NCBI GenBank assembly: GCA_947474705.1
Contig: CANJJS010000006.1
Location: 1 to 64,000 of the forward strand
Origin: Acetobacteraceae bacterium
Lineage (GTDB): Bacteria; Pseudomonadota; Alphaproteobacteria; Acetobacterales; Acetobacteraceae
Reading direction: 5' to 3'
DNA: 64,000 nucleotides
Shown here: piece by piece, positions 27,921 through 36,700 of the stretch
Layout: each line of letters begins with the position of its first letter
Position numbering within the stretch: position 1 is the first letter of the stretch
Made by a program: the position numbers and the translations under genes
Notes under the pieces: generated by a model
The model's database searches: none
Told to the model about the DNA's origin: nothing
What the model saw: the letters and a program-made list of their open reading frames with translations, nothing else

Positions 27921-29108
27921 TCAGTCCGCGATCGCGGCGTAGACCAGGTCGCGGAACAGCAGCCGGTAGTATTCGCGTTGCACCGGCGCCTGGATCATCA
28001 GCACCCCGAACAGGCGTTCCGCCGGATCGACCCAGAAGGAGGTGCCCGCCGCGCCGCTCCAGTAATAATTGCCGACCGTGCCGGGGAACGTGGCCATGCC
28101 CGCGTGGGTGCGCACGGCGAAACCCAGGCCGAAGCCGTGGCCGGGCGGGAGTGTGTCGAGCGGGCGCGGAACGGACTCGCCAAGGTGATCGGAGGTCATG
28201 AGTTCCAGGGTTTTGCGCCCGATGTAGCGTGTGTTGTCCAGCCGACCGTTGTTCAGCAGCATGGCGCAGAAACGGGCGTAGTCCATCGCGGTGGAGGCAA
28301 GACCGCCGCCGCCGGATTCAAAGATGGCGGTGCGCTTCATGTCGAGCAGCGCGATATCCGTGCCGCTTTCCGGGTCTTTGGCGAAGGGCTCGGCGATACG
28401 GCCGTGGTCCTTTTCGGGAACGGAGAAGGTGGCGTCCACCATGCCCAGAGGGGAGATCAGGCGCTCGTTGAGGAAGACGCCGAGGGTCTGGCCGGAAATG
28501 ACCTCGATCAGCCGGCCCAACACGTCGGTGGAACGGCTATATTCCCAGCGCGAGCCGGGCTGGTGCATCAGCGGCAGGGAGGCGAGTGTCGCGGCCTGTT
28601 CGGCGTTGGTCTGCCGCAGGCGGGAGACCCGCGACTGAATGTAGGCTTTATGCACAAGGGAGTTGCCGCGGAATTCGTAGGTCAGGCCCGAGGTATGGCG
28701 CAACAGGTCCTGGACGGTGATGGAGCGGTTGCGCGGAACCGTCGTCAGCGTGTCGCCGGAGATGATTCCGACCTGTGTGGCGGCGAATTCCGGGATGTAT
28801 TTCTCGATGGGGTCGCTCAGCAGCAGGCGGCCTTCTTCCCACAGCATCATGATGCCGGTGGAAACCATCGGTTTCGTCATCGAATAAATACGAAAAATCG
28901 AGTCTTTCGCCATCGGCTGCCCGGTCGCGGGGTTCTGGCTACCGAAAGCCTCGAAATACGCGACTTTGCCGTGGCGGGCGACCAGGGCGACGGCGCCGGG
29001 CACGTGTCCGGCGGCGACGCGGTCCTGGAGCGCGCTGGACAGGCGGCCCAGAGCGGCGGTGGAGAGGCCGACGTCCTCGGGCTTGCAGGCGGGGAGGGGA
29101 GGGGACAT
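27921..29108 (-). CDS. serine hydrolase of the beta-lactamase (class C/esterase) family
   Basis: 395 residues. Family members are penicillin-binding-like esterases, DD-peptidases or lactamases. The nucleophile motif SxxK is SMTK at 76-79, in IFRIYSMTKPMVSTG. The Tyr of the second motif is in WEYSRSTDVLGRL (YSR where class C lactamases have YAN). No signal peptide is evident, suggesting a cytoplasmic esterase rather than a periplasmic lactamase. ATG 29108 has a purine-rich AAAGGAAAC just upstream. It is 20 bases downstream of the SDR gene on the same strand, so probably a two-gene operon. Confidence 0.87.
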   Translation of the reverse strand: MSPPLPACKPEDVGLSTAALGRLSSALQDRVAAGHVPGAVALVARHGKVAYFEAFGSQNPATGQPMAKDSIFRIYSMTKPMVSTGIMMLWEEGRLLLSDPIEKYIPEFAATQVGIISGDTLTTVPRNRSITVQDLLRHTSGLTYEFRGNSLVHKAYIQSRVSRLRQTNAEQAATLASLPLMHQPGSRWEYSRSTDVLGRLIEVISGQTLGVFLNERLISPLGMVDATFSVPEKDHGRIAEPFAKDPESGTDIALLDMKRTAIFESGGGGLASTAMDYARFCAMLLNNGRLDNTRYIGRKTLELMTSDHLGESVPRPLDTLPPGHGFGLGFAVRTHAGMATFPGTVGNYYWSGAAGTSFWVDPAERLFGVLMIQAPVQREYYRLLFRDLVYAAIAD

Positions 29109-29128
29109 GGATGTTTCCTTTTTTGGTA

Positions 29129-29944
29129 TCAGTTGGAACGGATGATGCCGCCGTCGATGGCGATGACCTGGCCGGTGACGTAGTCCGAGAGGTCGGTGCA
29201 GAAGAATTCGACGACTTTCGCGCAGTCCTCGACGCCGCCCAGCCGGCGCAGGGCGATGGATTCGGTGCGGTCCCGGTTCGACCCGGCCTGGTTCGGCATC
29301 ACGGTGGCGACGATGCGTCCCGTCGTGATGATCCCTGGCGCGATGCAATTCGCGTTAATTCCGAACGGGCCCAGGTCCTGCGCCAGATATTTCGTGTAAT
29401 GCGCGATCGCCGCTTTCGCCGCGCCATAATGGGCGTAGCCGCCGTCGGGGGACGGGCCGAGCCCGGCGATCGAGCTGACGGTGACGATTTTGCCGGAACG
29501 TTGTTCTTTCATGAACGGCGCGACGGCGTTGACGCTGTAGACGGTGCCGTAAAGGTTCATGCTGGTGACGAGGTGCAGCAGGCTCGAATCGAGTGTGCTG
29601 GCCTTGGTGTCCACGGGCCGTCCGCGGCCGCCGCCGGCGTTGGCGACCAGGATGTCGATCCGCCCGAAGGCTTTCATCGCCTGTTCGGCCATGGCGTTCA
29701 CGGCGGCTTCGTTCGTGACGTCCATTTCGATGCCGATCGATTCGCCGCCGCCGGCGATAATTTCCGCCATGGTGGTTTCGGCGGTCATGGCTTTCGCTTC
29801 GGCGTCGAATTCCGTGTAGGATTTCAGGTCGATGTCGGTGATCACGATTTTCGCGCCAAGACTGGCGAGGCGGCGGGCGTAGGCGCGGCCCAGTCCGCGG
29901 GCGCCGCCGGTGACGATGGCGACTTTTCCGTCGAGTTTACCCAT
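29129..29944 (-). CDS. short-chain dehydrogenase/reductase
   Basis: 271 residues, NAD(P)-dependent oxidoreductase. The cofactor motif TGGARGLG is at 12-19, with NAGGG downstream. The catalytic Ser is in VTVSSIAGLG and the YxxxK motif is HYGAAKAA. The insert between strand 2 and helix C (SYTEFDAEAKAMTAE) is longer than in most SDRs. The C-terminal GQVIAIDGGI is standard. It lies directly upstream of the serine hydrolase gene, so the two may act on the same ester/alcohol substrate (inference). Confidence 0.9.
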   Translation of the reverse strand: MGKLDGKVAIVTGGARGLGRAYARRLASLGAKIVITDIDLKSYTEFDAEAKAMTAETTMAEIIAGGGESIGIEMDVTNEAAVNAMAEQAMKAFGRIDILVANAGGGRGRPVDTKASTLDSSLLHLVTSMNLYGTVYSVNAVAPFMKEQRSGKIVTVSSIAGLGPSPDGGYAHYGAAKAAIAHYTKYLAQDLGPFGINANCIAPGIITTGRIVATVMPNQAGSNRDRTESIALRRLGGVEDCAKVVEFFCTDLSDYVTGQVIAIDGGIIRSN

Positions 29945-30011
29945 GTGCGTTTCCTTCGTTACTGGTCGATCGTGTCGCGCGCGCGTTCCCGCGCGGCTGT
30001 GTCCCGCGCGA

Positions 30012-30410
30012 TCATGCCTTACGCGCGGCGCGGCGCAACCGCGGCTTTTCCTCTTGTGTCGTGCGGTCCAGGATGCCGTGCAGCGCCGCGACCGTGTCCG
30101 GCGGCAGTTGATGCAGCGTCCGTGCCAGCCGGTTCGCCAGCGCGGTTTGTTCCGCTGTCAGCCCGCCGGTATCGATTCGCACTTTCGGCCGCGACAGCCG
30201 CGCGAGGCCGGACATTTCGTCGGCCTCGTCCCAGATCAGGCCGAAATATTCGTTGACCTGGTGGACCAGGCCGGCGGAGGGCGTGCCGCGGCGGCCGTGT
30301 TCCAGCGCGGAGAGATAGGCCGACGAAACCTGGAGTTCAGCCGCGAGGTGTTTCTGCGTCAGGCCGCGTTCGGCCCGCAACTGGCGCAGCCGCGACCCGA
30401 AGGGGGTCAT
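30012..30410 (-). CDS. XRE-family transcriptional regulator
   Basis: 132 residues. A Cro/cI-type helix-turn-helix occupies 6-60: SRLRQLRAERGLTQKHLAAE, then VSSAYLSALEHGRRGTPS. The C-terminal half (about 75-132) is helical and basic, probably for dimer formation, and I do not recognise a ligand domain. Its ATG overlaps the stop of the Smr-domain gene (ATGA), making it the terminal member of the minus-strand block that starts at the thioredoxin gene. Target genes are unknown. Confidence 0.88.
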   Translation of the reverse strand: MTPFGSRLRQLRAERGLTQKHLAAELQVSSAYLSALEHGRRGTPSAGLVHQVNEYFGLIWDEADEMSGLARLSRPKVRIDTGGLTAEQTALANRLARTLHQLPPDTVAALHGILDRTTQEEKPRLRRAARKA

Positions 30411-30946
30411 GTTTTCGGGCGGCGCAGCAGCAGGCGCACGGAGCCGGTGTTGGCGGCGTGCGGATGCGCGGCGGCCAGCACCATCGGGCGGATGTCTGGC
30501 AGGTTGAGCCAGAGGGGGAACTCGCGCCGGATCACCCCGCCGCCCTCGCCGCCGCCTTTGCCCGTGACGATTTCCACGCAGCGGAGCCGGTCGGTATGCG
30601 CCGCGCGCAGGAACGATCGCAGCGCGTGGAACGCGCCCTGTGCCGTCATCCCGTGCAGATCGAGTTTTCGTGGCACGCCCATTTTGCCGCGCTGGAAGCG
30701 TTGCCAGGTGGAGGTATCCAGGCCCGCGGGTTGCCCGCCGACGCCAAGCGGACCGGCGCGCACGGGCCGTGGCGGGGGCGCCGCGGCCAGCCGGACCACG
30801 GGCTCGGCGGACTCCAGGACGGGCTCCGGCGGCGGCGCGATCGGACGGCGCCCGCGCAGGGGGGCGATCCGGTGGGCGAAGCGCGCCCATTCCGCCTCCT
30901 CGGTGTCTGTCAGCGCCCGCGCGCGTCGTCCGGCCCCGAAGGCCAT
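30407..30946 (-). CDS. Smr/MutS2-domain protein
   Basis: 179 residues. The C-terminal Smr domain, a predicted nuclease or nucleic-acid-binding fold, shows the hallmark LDLHGMTAQGAFHALRSFL and the ITGKG-like VTGKGGGEGGGVIRREF. The N-terminal half is Pro/Arg-rich and probably flexible. The family has been linked to RNA quality control at collided ribosomes and to DNA repair; the role here is unproven. The gene ends inside the XRE start codon and begins 4 bases after the DUF971 stop. Confidence 0.88.
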   Translation of the reverse strand: MAFGAGRRARALTDTEEAEWARFAHRIAPLRGRRPIAPPPEPVLESAEPVVRLAAAPPPRPVRAGPLGVGGQPAGLDTSTWQRFQRGKMGVPRKLDLHGMTAQGAFHALRSFLRAAHTDRLRCVEIVTGKGGGEGGGVIRREFPLWLNLPDIRPMVLAAAHPHAANTGSVRLLLRRPKT

Positions 30947-30950
30947 GGTC

Positions 30951-31298
30951 TCACCGGCTCAGGCCGCGCGCGGCCAGCGCGGCGAGGTAGTCCGCCCATT
31001 TCCGTTCGTGCCCGGCGCCGAGTTCGAACAGGTAATCCCAGGAGAAGATGCCGCTGTCGTGGCCGTCGTCGAAGACAAGGCGGACGGCGTAATGCCCGAC
31101 CTGTTCCACCGCCGAGATCCCGACATTCTTCTTGCCGCCGACATACATGCGCTGTCCCGGACCGTGGCCCTGAACCTCGGCGGAGGGGCTTTCGACGCGC
31201 AGATATTCCGCCGGAAGATCGAAGGCCGCCCCATCGTCGAAGGCGACCTTAAGCAGATTCTCCGCGCGGATCAGGCGAATGTCGGTGGGAATGGGCAT
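30951..31298 (-). CDS. DUF971-domain protein
   Basis: 115 residues. DUF971 is the small domain found at the N-terminus of gamma-butyrobetaine hydroxylase and as a stand-alone protein in iron-sulfur contexts. Characteristic pieces are DIRLIRAENLLKVAFDDG, LPAEYLRVESPSAEV and DGHDSGIFSWDYLFELG. The molecular function of the stand-alone form is not established. It overlaps the Trm112-like gene by one base and lies in the conserved thioredoxin/Lon-N/Trm112 block. Confidence 0.88.
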   Translation of the reverse strand: MPIPTDIRLIRAENLLKVAFDDGAAFDLPAEYLRVESPSAEVQGHGPGQRMYVGGKKNVGISAVEQVGHYAVRLVFDDGHDSGIFSWDYLFELGAGHERKWADYLAALAARGLSR

Positions 31299-31492
31299 CA
31301 GGCGTCCAGCTTGCGGGCTTCGTCGATCAGCATGATCGGGATGCCGTCGCGCACGGGGTAGGCGAGGCCGGCCTTGCGGCTGATCAACTCGCCGGCGGCG
31401 CGGTCGTACTCCAGCGGCCCCTTGGTCAGCGGGCAGACCAGAATTTCCAGCAGCCGCGGATCGAGCGGGGCCTGGTGCGCGAGATCGGACAT
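31298..31492 (-). CDS. Trm112-like small protein
   Basis: 64 residues. Contains the Trm112/UPF0434 core [32 protein letters not shown] and a DEAR end. Eukaryotic Trm112 activates methyltransferases; the bacterial protein has no proven role. ATG 31492 is preferred to an upstream ATG at 31507 because AGGAGAG sits 5 bases before it. Only one Cys is present, so it does not have the four-Cys zinc site of some homologues. Neighbours are a Lon-N-type protein upstream and DUF971 downstream. Confidence 0.88.
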   Translation of the reverse strand: MSDLAHQAPLDPRLLEILVCPLTKGPLEYDRAAGELISRKAGLAYPVRDGIPIMLIDEARKLDA

Positions 31493-31507
31493 AAGCTCTC
31501 CTGGCAT

Positions 31508-32170
31508 TCAGCTCACGGTATGGCTCGACGACCCGCCCGGTTCCGCCGCGCCCATGCGCAGCAGCGCCAGCAGCGTATCGGCCCGGTCCGCGTCGGTCGG
31601 GGCTTCCAGCAGCGCCTGTTTTTCCACGGGTTCGAAGGGGCAGACCATGGCGAGCGTCACGACCAGTGCCTCGTCGGGCAGACGGTTGATGGCGTCCCAG
31701 TTGGGTTCCACCCCGCGTTGCCCGAAATACCCTTTCAGCGCCGCCAGCATGACCTCCCGGTCGAATGTCGTCTCGGGCGCCTCCGCCATATCCGCCCGGT
31801 AGCGGGAAAAATCGCCGATCACGCGGCGGTAGCCTCTGACACCGTCGATTTCGCTCACGATCGAGAAGCGGGCGAGGCCGGTCAGCGTGATCAGCAGGCG
31901 GCCGTCCTCGGTCTCGCTGAACGAGGACAGGCGGCCCAGACAGCCGATCCGGTAAAGGCCGGGGCCGGCGGCGGTCTCGGGCAACGACAGGTCGGGCTGG
32001 ATCATCGCGAACATCCGGCCATGGGCCAGCGCGTCCTCGGTCATCGCGAGGTAGCGGCGCTCGAAAATGTTCAGCGGCAACCGCCCGCGCGGCAGCAGCA
32101 GCGCGCCGGGCAGCGGAAAGACCGCGAACTCGGCGGGCAGGTCTTCGAAGCGGGTCTGGAACCCGGCCAT
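31508..32170 (-). CDS. Lon N-terminal substrate-binding domain protein
   Basis: 220 residues. It consists of the Lon substrate-recognition domain (FPLPGALLLPRGRLPLNIFE at about 18-37, YLAMTEDALAHGRMFAMI, IGCLGRLSSFSETEDGR) without the ATPase or protease domains. Stand-alone versions are common in alphaproteobacteria next to a YbbN-like thioredoxin gene, as here, and may present substrates or act as chaperone adaptors (inference). The start is 1 base after the thioredoxin stop, consistent with tight coupling. Confidence 0.9.
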   Translation of the reverse strand: MAGFQTRFEDLPAEFAVFPLPGALLLPRGRLPLNIFERRYLAMTEDALAHGRMFAMIQPDLSLPETAAGPGLYRIGCLGRLSSFSETEDGRLLITLTGLARFSIVSEIDGVRGYRRVIGDFSRYRADMAEAPETTFDREVMLAALKGYFGQRGVEPNWDAINRLPDEALVVTLAMVCPFEPVEKQALLEAPTDADRADTLLALLRMGAAEPGGSSSHTVS

Positions 32171-32171
32171 G

Positions 32172-33119
32172 TCAGCTAAACAAGATCGCGGACAGGCGGC
32201 GGCGGGCGGCGCCCGTCGCGGGTTCGTCGAAGCCCCAGGCTTCGAAGAATTTTAATAATTGCAACCGGGCGGCGTCCTCGTTCCATTTCCGGTCGCGGCG
32301 CATGATTTCCAGCAGGGCGTCGGCGGCGGCTTCGCGTTCGTCCATGGCGTTCAGGGCTGTCGCGAGGTCGTAGCGAGCCTGATGGTCCTTGGGGTCGGAT
32401 TCCAGCCGGGCTTTCAGCGAATCCAACTGGGACCGGGCCGCGCGGCCCTCGGAGGCCAGGGCCAGCGCGCTGCGGGCGCCGGCGATCTCGGCGTGCTCGG
32501 CGAGTTTCTCCGGCACTTTCGACAATGCGTCGGCGGCCTGTTCCTCGCGGCCCAAGGCGATGAGGGCGCGGATGAGGCCGCCCCAGGCGTCGCCGTTTTC
32601 GGGTTCCTGTTGCAGCAGGGCGCTGAACATTTCGCCGGCGCCCTCGGCGTCGCCTTCTTCCATCGCGGTGCGGGCCTCGGCCAGCAGGTCGGCGGAGGGC
32701 ATGGACCCGCCGGCGGACTTAAGCAGGCCCTCGACGAAGCGCTTCACTTCCGATTCGGGTTGCGCGCCCTGGAAGATGTCGGCGATCTGGCCCTGCCAGA
32801 AGGCGGCCACGGTCGGTACCGATTGCATGGGCAGGCCGAGCTGCGCGAGCTGGCGGACGAGACTCTGGTTGGCGTCGATGTCGATTTTGACCAGCTTCAC
32901 GCGCCCGCCGGCGGCGGTGACGACCTTTTCCAGCGTCGGGGTCAGTTGCTTGCAGGGGCCGCACCAGGTGGCCCAGAAATCGACGAGAACCGGGACGGTC
33001 TTCGAGGCCTCGATCACGTCGGCCATGAAGGTTTTTTGATCGCCGTCGACGATCGTGCCGGCGGGCGTTCCGGCGGGCGCGCCGCCGCCCGAAGGGGTCT
33101 GGCCGATGATGTGGTCCAT
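32172..33119 (-). CDS. YbbN/CnoX-type thioredoxin with TPR tail
   Basis: 315 residues. A thioredoxin fold at about 20-135 with WCGPC (Cys53, Cys56) in VDFWATWCGPCKQL. The C-terminal half is helical TPR-like, with AMEEGDAEGAGEMFSALLQQ and DHQARYDLATALNAMDEREA. In E. coli the homologue is a chaperone-like redox protein working with DnaK and GroEL; its active site is SxxC there, while here both cysteines are present. First gene of the minus-strand block reaching to the XRE regulator. Confidence 0.9.
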   Translation of the reverse strand: MDHIIGQTPSGGGAPAGTPAGTIVDGDQKTFMADVIEASKTVPVLVDFWATWCGPCKQLTPTLEKVVTAAGGRVKLVKIDIDANQSLVRQLAQLGLPMQSVPTVAAFWQGQIADIFQGAQPESEVKRFVEGLLKSAGGSMPSADLLAEARTAMEEGDAEGAGEMFSALLQQEPENGDAWGGLIRALIALGREEQAADALSKVPEKLAEHAEIAGARSALALASEGRAARSQLDSLKARLESDPKDHQARYDLATALNAMDEREAAADALLEIMRRDRKWNEDAARLQLLKFFEAWGFDEPATGAARRRLSAILFS

Positions 33120-33389
33120 GAAGCAGTCGTCCTCTTTCTACGATCGGTTCGCGTTGGCCGGGCGCGGCCTGGGCCGGAGACTCGTCCTGAATCGGATAAA
33201 TGTCGCGCCGCGCGCGGATTGCAAGCGGCTTCGCGCCGGGCGAGACCATGCCGTCCGGCGCGCGCGGCGTCCAGGGGCCCGGTCTTTCGTCCGCCGGCGC
33301 CGGTCTTGTTCTTCGGCCGCTGGTCCCGGGTGTGGCGTCCGGGCGCGGAATCCGCCACACAGCGCGTTGAATGGGATGATGGAGGTCGT

Positions 33390-33722
33390 GTGAACTTGCA
33401 TTGGGGCGCCTTGGCCGTGGCGATCGCGACCACGATGTTCGGCCAGACGCTGCTCAAGGCCGGGGCCTCGGCGCCGAATTTCGTCGCGCAATTGTTCGAC
33501 ATCCGGACCATGGCGGGTTTGGTGCTGTATGGCGGCTCCGCGCTCCTGTACATTATCGCGCTGCGGAAAATCCCCATGTCGGTGGCGTTGCCCTGCACCG
33601 CGGTGTCCTATATCGCCGCCGCGCTCATTGGTTACTACGTGTTCGGCGAGTCCATGGGCATTCCCAAGATCGCCGGCATCGCCATGATTTGTCTGGGTGT
33701 CATCATGCTCGCGACGGGCTGA
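33390..33722 (+). CDS. small DMT-superfamily membrane protein (EmrE/ArnE-like)
   Basis: 110 residues with four transmembrane helices: WGALAVAIATTMFGQTLLKA, MAGLVLYGGSALLYIIAL, VALPCTAVSYIAAALIGYYV and IAGIAMICLGVIMLA. Small multidrug resistance-like or flippase-subunit-like half-transporters have this size and work as dimers. Start is GTG at 33390 with GGAGG at 33381-33385. The conserved membrane Glu14 of EmrE is not present in helix 1, so it is more like the ArnE/ArnF flippase branch (inference). It stands alone, divergent from the thioredoxin gene. Confidence 0.8.
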   Translation: MNLHWGALAVAIATTMFGQTLLKAGASAPNFVAQLFDIRTMAGLVLYGGSALLYIIALRKIPMSVALPCTAVSYIAAALIGYYVFGESMGIPKIAGIAMICLGVIMLATG

Positions 33723-33731
33723 CGCCGCGGG

Positions 33732-36700
33732 TCAGGCCGCGCGGGCGCTGCTGCCGTACCGCGGATAGGCGCGCATCGGCTCCAGATGGAGCGCCACATC
33801 CATTGCCGTCGCGCCCGCGAACCAGGCGGCGGGCAGCCGCGCGTCGCCGTCGGTCCAACGAAACTCGTTCTCCGGCTCGTAAGGATGGAACCCTTCCGCC
33901 AGGGCCGGGTCCGCCATGTCGAAAACATGAGCCTGTGCGCCGCGGGTCAGCGCGATTCCGCGGACGGCGACGCCCAGGCGCCGCGGATCGCGCAGGAGGG
34001 CCATTTCGGCGGGCGAACCGGCGCGCGATATCAGGCGTAGCTCCGATACCCCGGCGGGAACCTGGAAGCGGTAATGGCCGTCCGAGATGGCGGCGGGATC
34101 GATCCGCCGCCCATCCGCCAGCAAATGCGCGTCTGGGTCCGCCGCTTCCGCCAATGTCCGGCGCGCTGGCGCCCGGTCCAGGAACCGGCGCCATGCCGCG
34201 TCCACGATGGGTCCGCCGGTCGCCACCTCCGCGAAGGCGGGCTTCGGCGGGCCGTCCCAATCGGGATTGGCGTTTTGGAACAGCCAGCGGTTGCCGTCGT
34301 CGCGATAGGTTTCCGCCGCCGCGCCGTTGGCGATCAGGATGTCGTGCGATTCGAGTTCGATGTGATAGAACTCGACTTCGCGCCGGTGGTCGTCCCATTC
34401 GATGTTGCGGTGATTGACCAGGAATTCGGCCGGGATCAGCACACCGTCGATGTGGAACGAGTGGCCCTTGGTCACGCGCAGATCGTAATACGGGACATTG
34501 TCCGCGAAGGCGCCGCGCCGCACCACCACCGGAGTCGCGTCGCTCCGCTTTCCCGGCTGGACCAGCACTTTTCCGGTGCCGATCCACAGAATCGGGCGCG
34601 CGGTGCCGGACAAGGTCACGATCAGGTCGCCGGTTTTCAGGTCCTGCACCCGGACCTCGCCGTGGGGCGTGCGGATCAGCGTGTCGCGCAGGAAGCACGG
34701 CGCCTCCGTCGTCGTGACGACGCCGGAGCCCGTCACAGCGAAGGCGCCGCCGGAGAAGTCGCGGCCCGTGTCCAGCACGATGTCCACGGGGGCGTTGCCG
34801 GAGCGCTGAATTTCCAGCGTGTTACCGTTGACGATGCCGGCGGAGGTCGCGTCGGTCACCCCGGTCAGCGCGATGGTGTCCCCGGCCTGGAACCCCAGCA
34901 CGGTGCCCGCGAATTGCGTGGGATCGATCGTCAGCACGCCGCTGTTGGCGGTGAAAACAATCGTTTGGCCAGATGTCACGGTCCCGGCGACCGTCACCGC
35001 GCCGTCCGCCTGGATGAACTCGACGCCGGTGCCGGAAAGACTATCGACCGCCAGCGTGGAGGGATCGACGACGATGGTGCCGTTATTGACGATGGCGCCG
35101 CCATTCAAGGCCGCGTTCACCAGGGTTAGCGTGCCCGCGTTGGTCAGCGTGCCGGCATTTGTCAACGTCGTCCCGCTGGTCAGGGTGTTCGCCCCGGCGA
35201 AAACCCAGTTGGCGCCCGCGTCGATCGTCTCCCGCGCGAAATTGACGAATTGCGATCCGAGACCCGTCAGCGTGCCGGACGATGCCGCGGAGGCCAGCTC
35301 CAGCGTGCTGATCGCCGTGGCGCCGATCGTGTTGCCGCCGTCCACCTTGCCAACGAATACCGCGCCCGGCACGAATATCGCCCGGTTCGCGAAGCCCGTC
35401 CCCAGATGGACCGCGTAATCGCCGCCCGCCAGCGTCCCGGCGTTGGACACGGTGCCCGCGCCGCCTTCCAGGTGGACGGCCTGATTGTTGCCGGACACGC
35501 GCCCGCCGGCCTGGTTGACCACCGATCCCCCGATTTGCAGCTCGATCCCGTACGACATCGAGGTCGCGACGTTGTTCGCCGCGATGGAACCCATGTTGAC
35601 CACGGTCCCCACGCCGCCCGCGATCTGGACGCCGAAATAGTTGCCCGCGATCGAACCGCCCGCGAGGTTAAAGACGGTGCCGTCGCCGCCAATGGCCACG
35701 GCGGCCTGATCGGTCGCGGCGATCAGGCCGCCGTTGGACACGGTGCCGCCGCCGCTCGCGATCATGGCGCCCAACTGCTGGCCCAGGATCGTGCCGCCGG
35801 ACAGGTTCGAAACCGTCCCCTGAGCCCGTAAATACACGCCGATCCCGAACGTCCCCGCCGCCGTCACCAGGCCCGCGTTCGCCACCGACCCCCCGGCCCC
35901 TTGGGCCACGATCCCTCCATTCGCACCGGAGATCGTTCCGCCCGCGGCGTTGGAAATCGCGCCGCCATCCGCGCTGTAGATGCCGGCGCCAAACGTCCCG
36001 GTGCCCCTCACCAGCCCCGCGTTCGCCGCTGTCCCCTGCGACCCATCCAGCCGGATCCCGGCCTGGTCGCCGGAAATCGTGCCCCCGGCGGCGTTCGTGA
36101 CCCGGCCTAGCGTGTCCACCCGGACACCCGCGACGACCGAGCCAAGGATGAACCCCGCGTTACTGACGAAGGCGCTGTCGCCGTTGGTGAGAATCCCCGA
36201 GTAGTACCCGGCGATCGTGCCGCCGGCCTGGTTGATCACGCTGCCGCCGCCCGCCAGCGTGATCGCCTGGCTCTGCGTGCCGGGCACGACGATATCGGTC
36301 AGCGTGCCCGCGTTCGTCAGCGTGACGCCGGCGGCGATCCCGTCCGTCCCGTCGAAAATCCATTTCGCCCCGGTATCCACCTGGATCTGGGCGAAGTTCA
36401 GGAATTGCGTGCCAAGCGCGGTCAGTGTCCCGATGGCGGCGGCCGAGCCAAGTTCCAGCGTGCTGGCCGCCGTGGCACCGATCGTGTTGCCGCCATCGAC
36501 GACGCCCGAGAACACCGCGCCCGGATCGAAGATCACGCGTTCCGCGAAACCCGCCGCCAGCGTCACCGCGATCGTCGAACCCGCGATCGTGCCGGCGTTG
36601 CGCACGGTCAGTCCGGCATAAACGCCCTGTATGCCCCGCACGCCAGAGATCGTGCCGCCGGCCTGGTTGACAATCGTGCCGCCCGCCATCGCGAGAACGC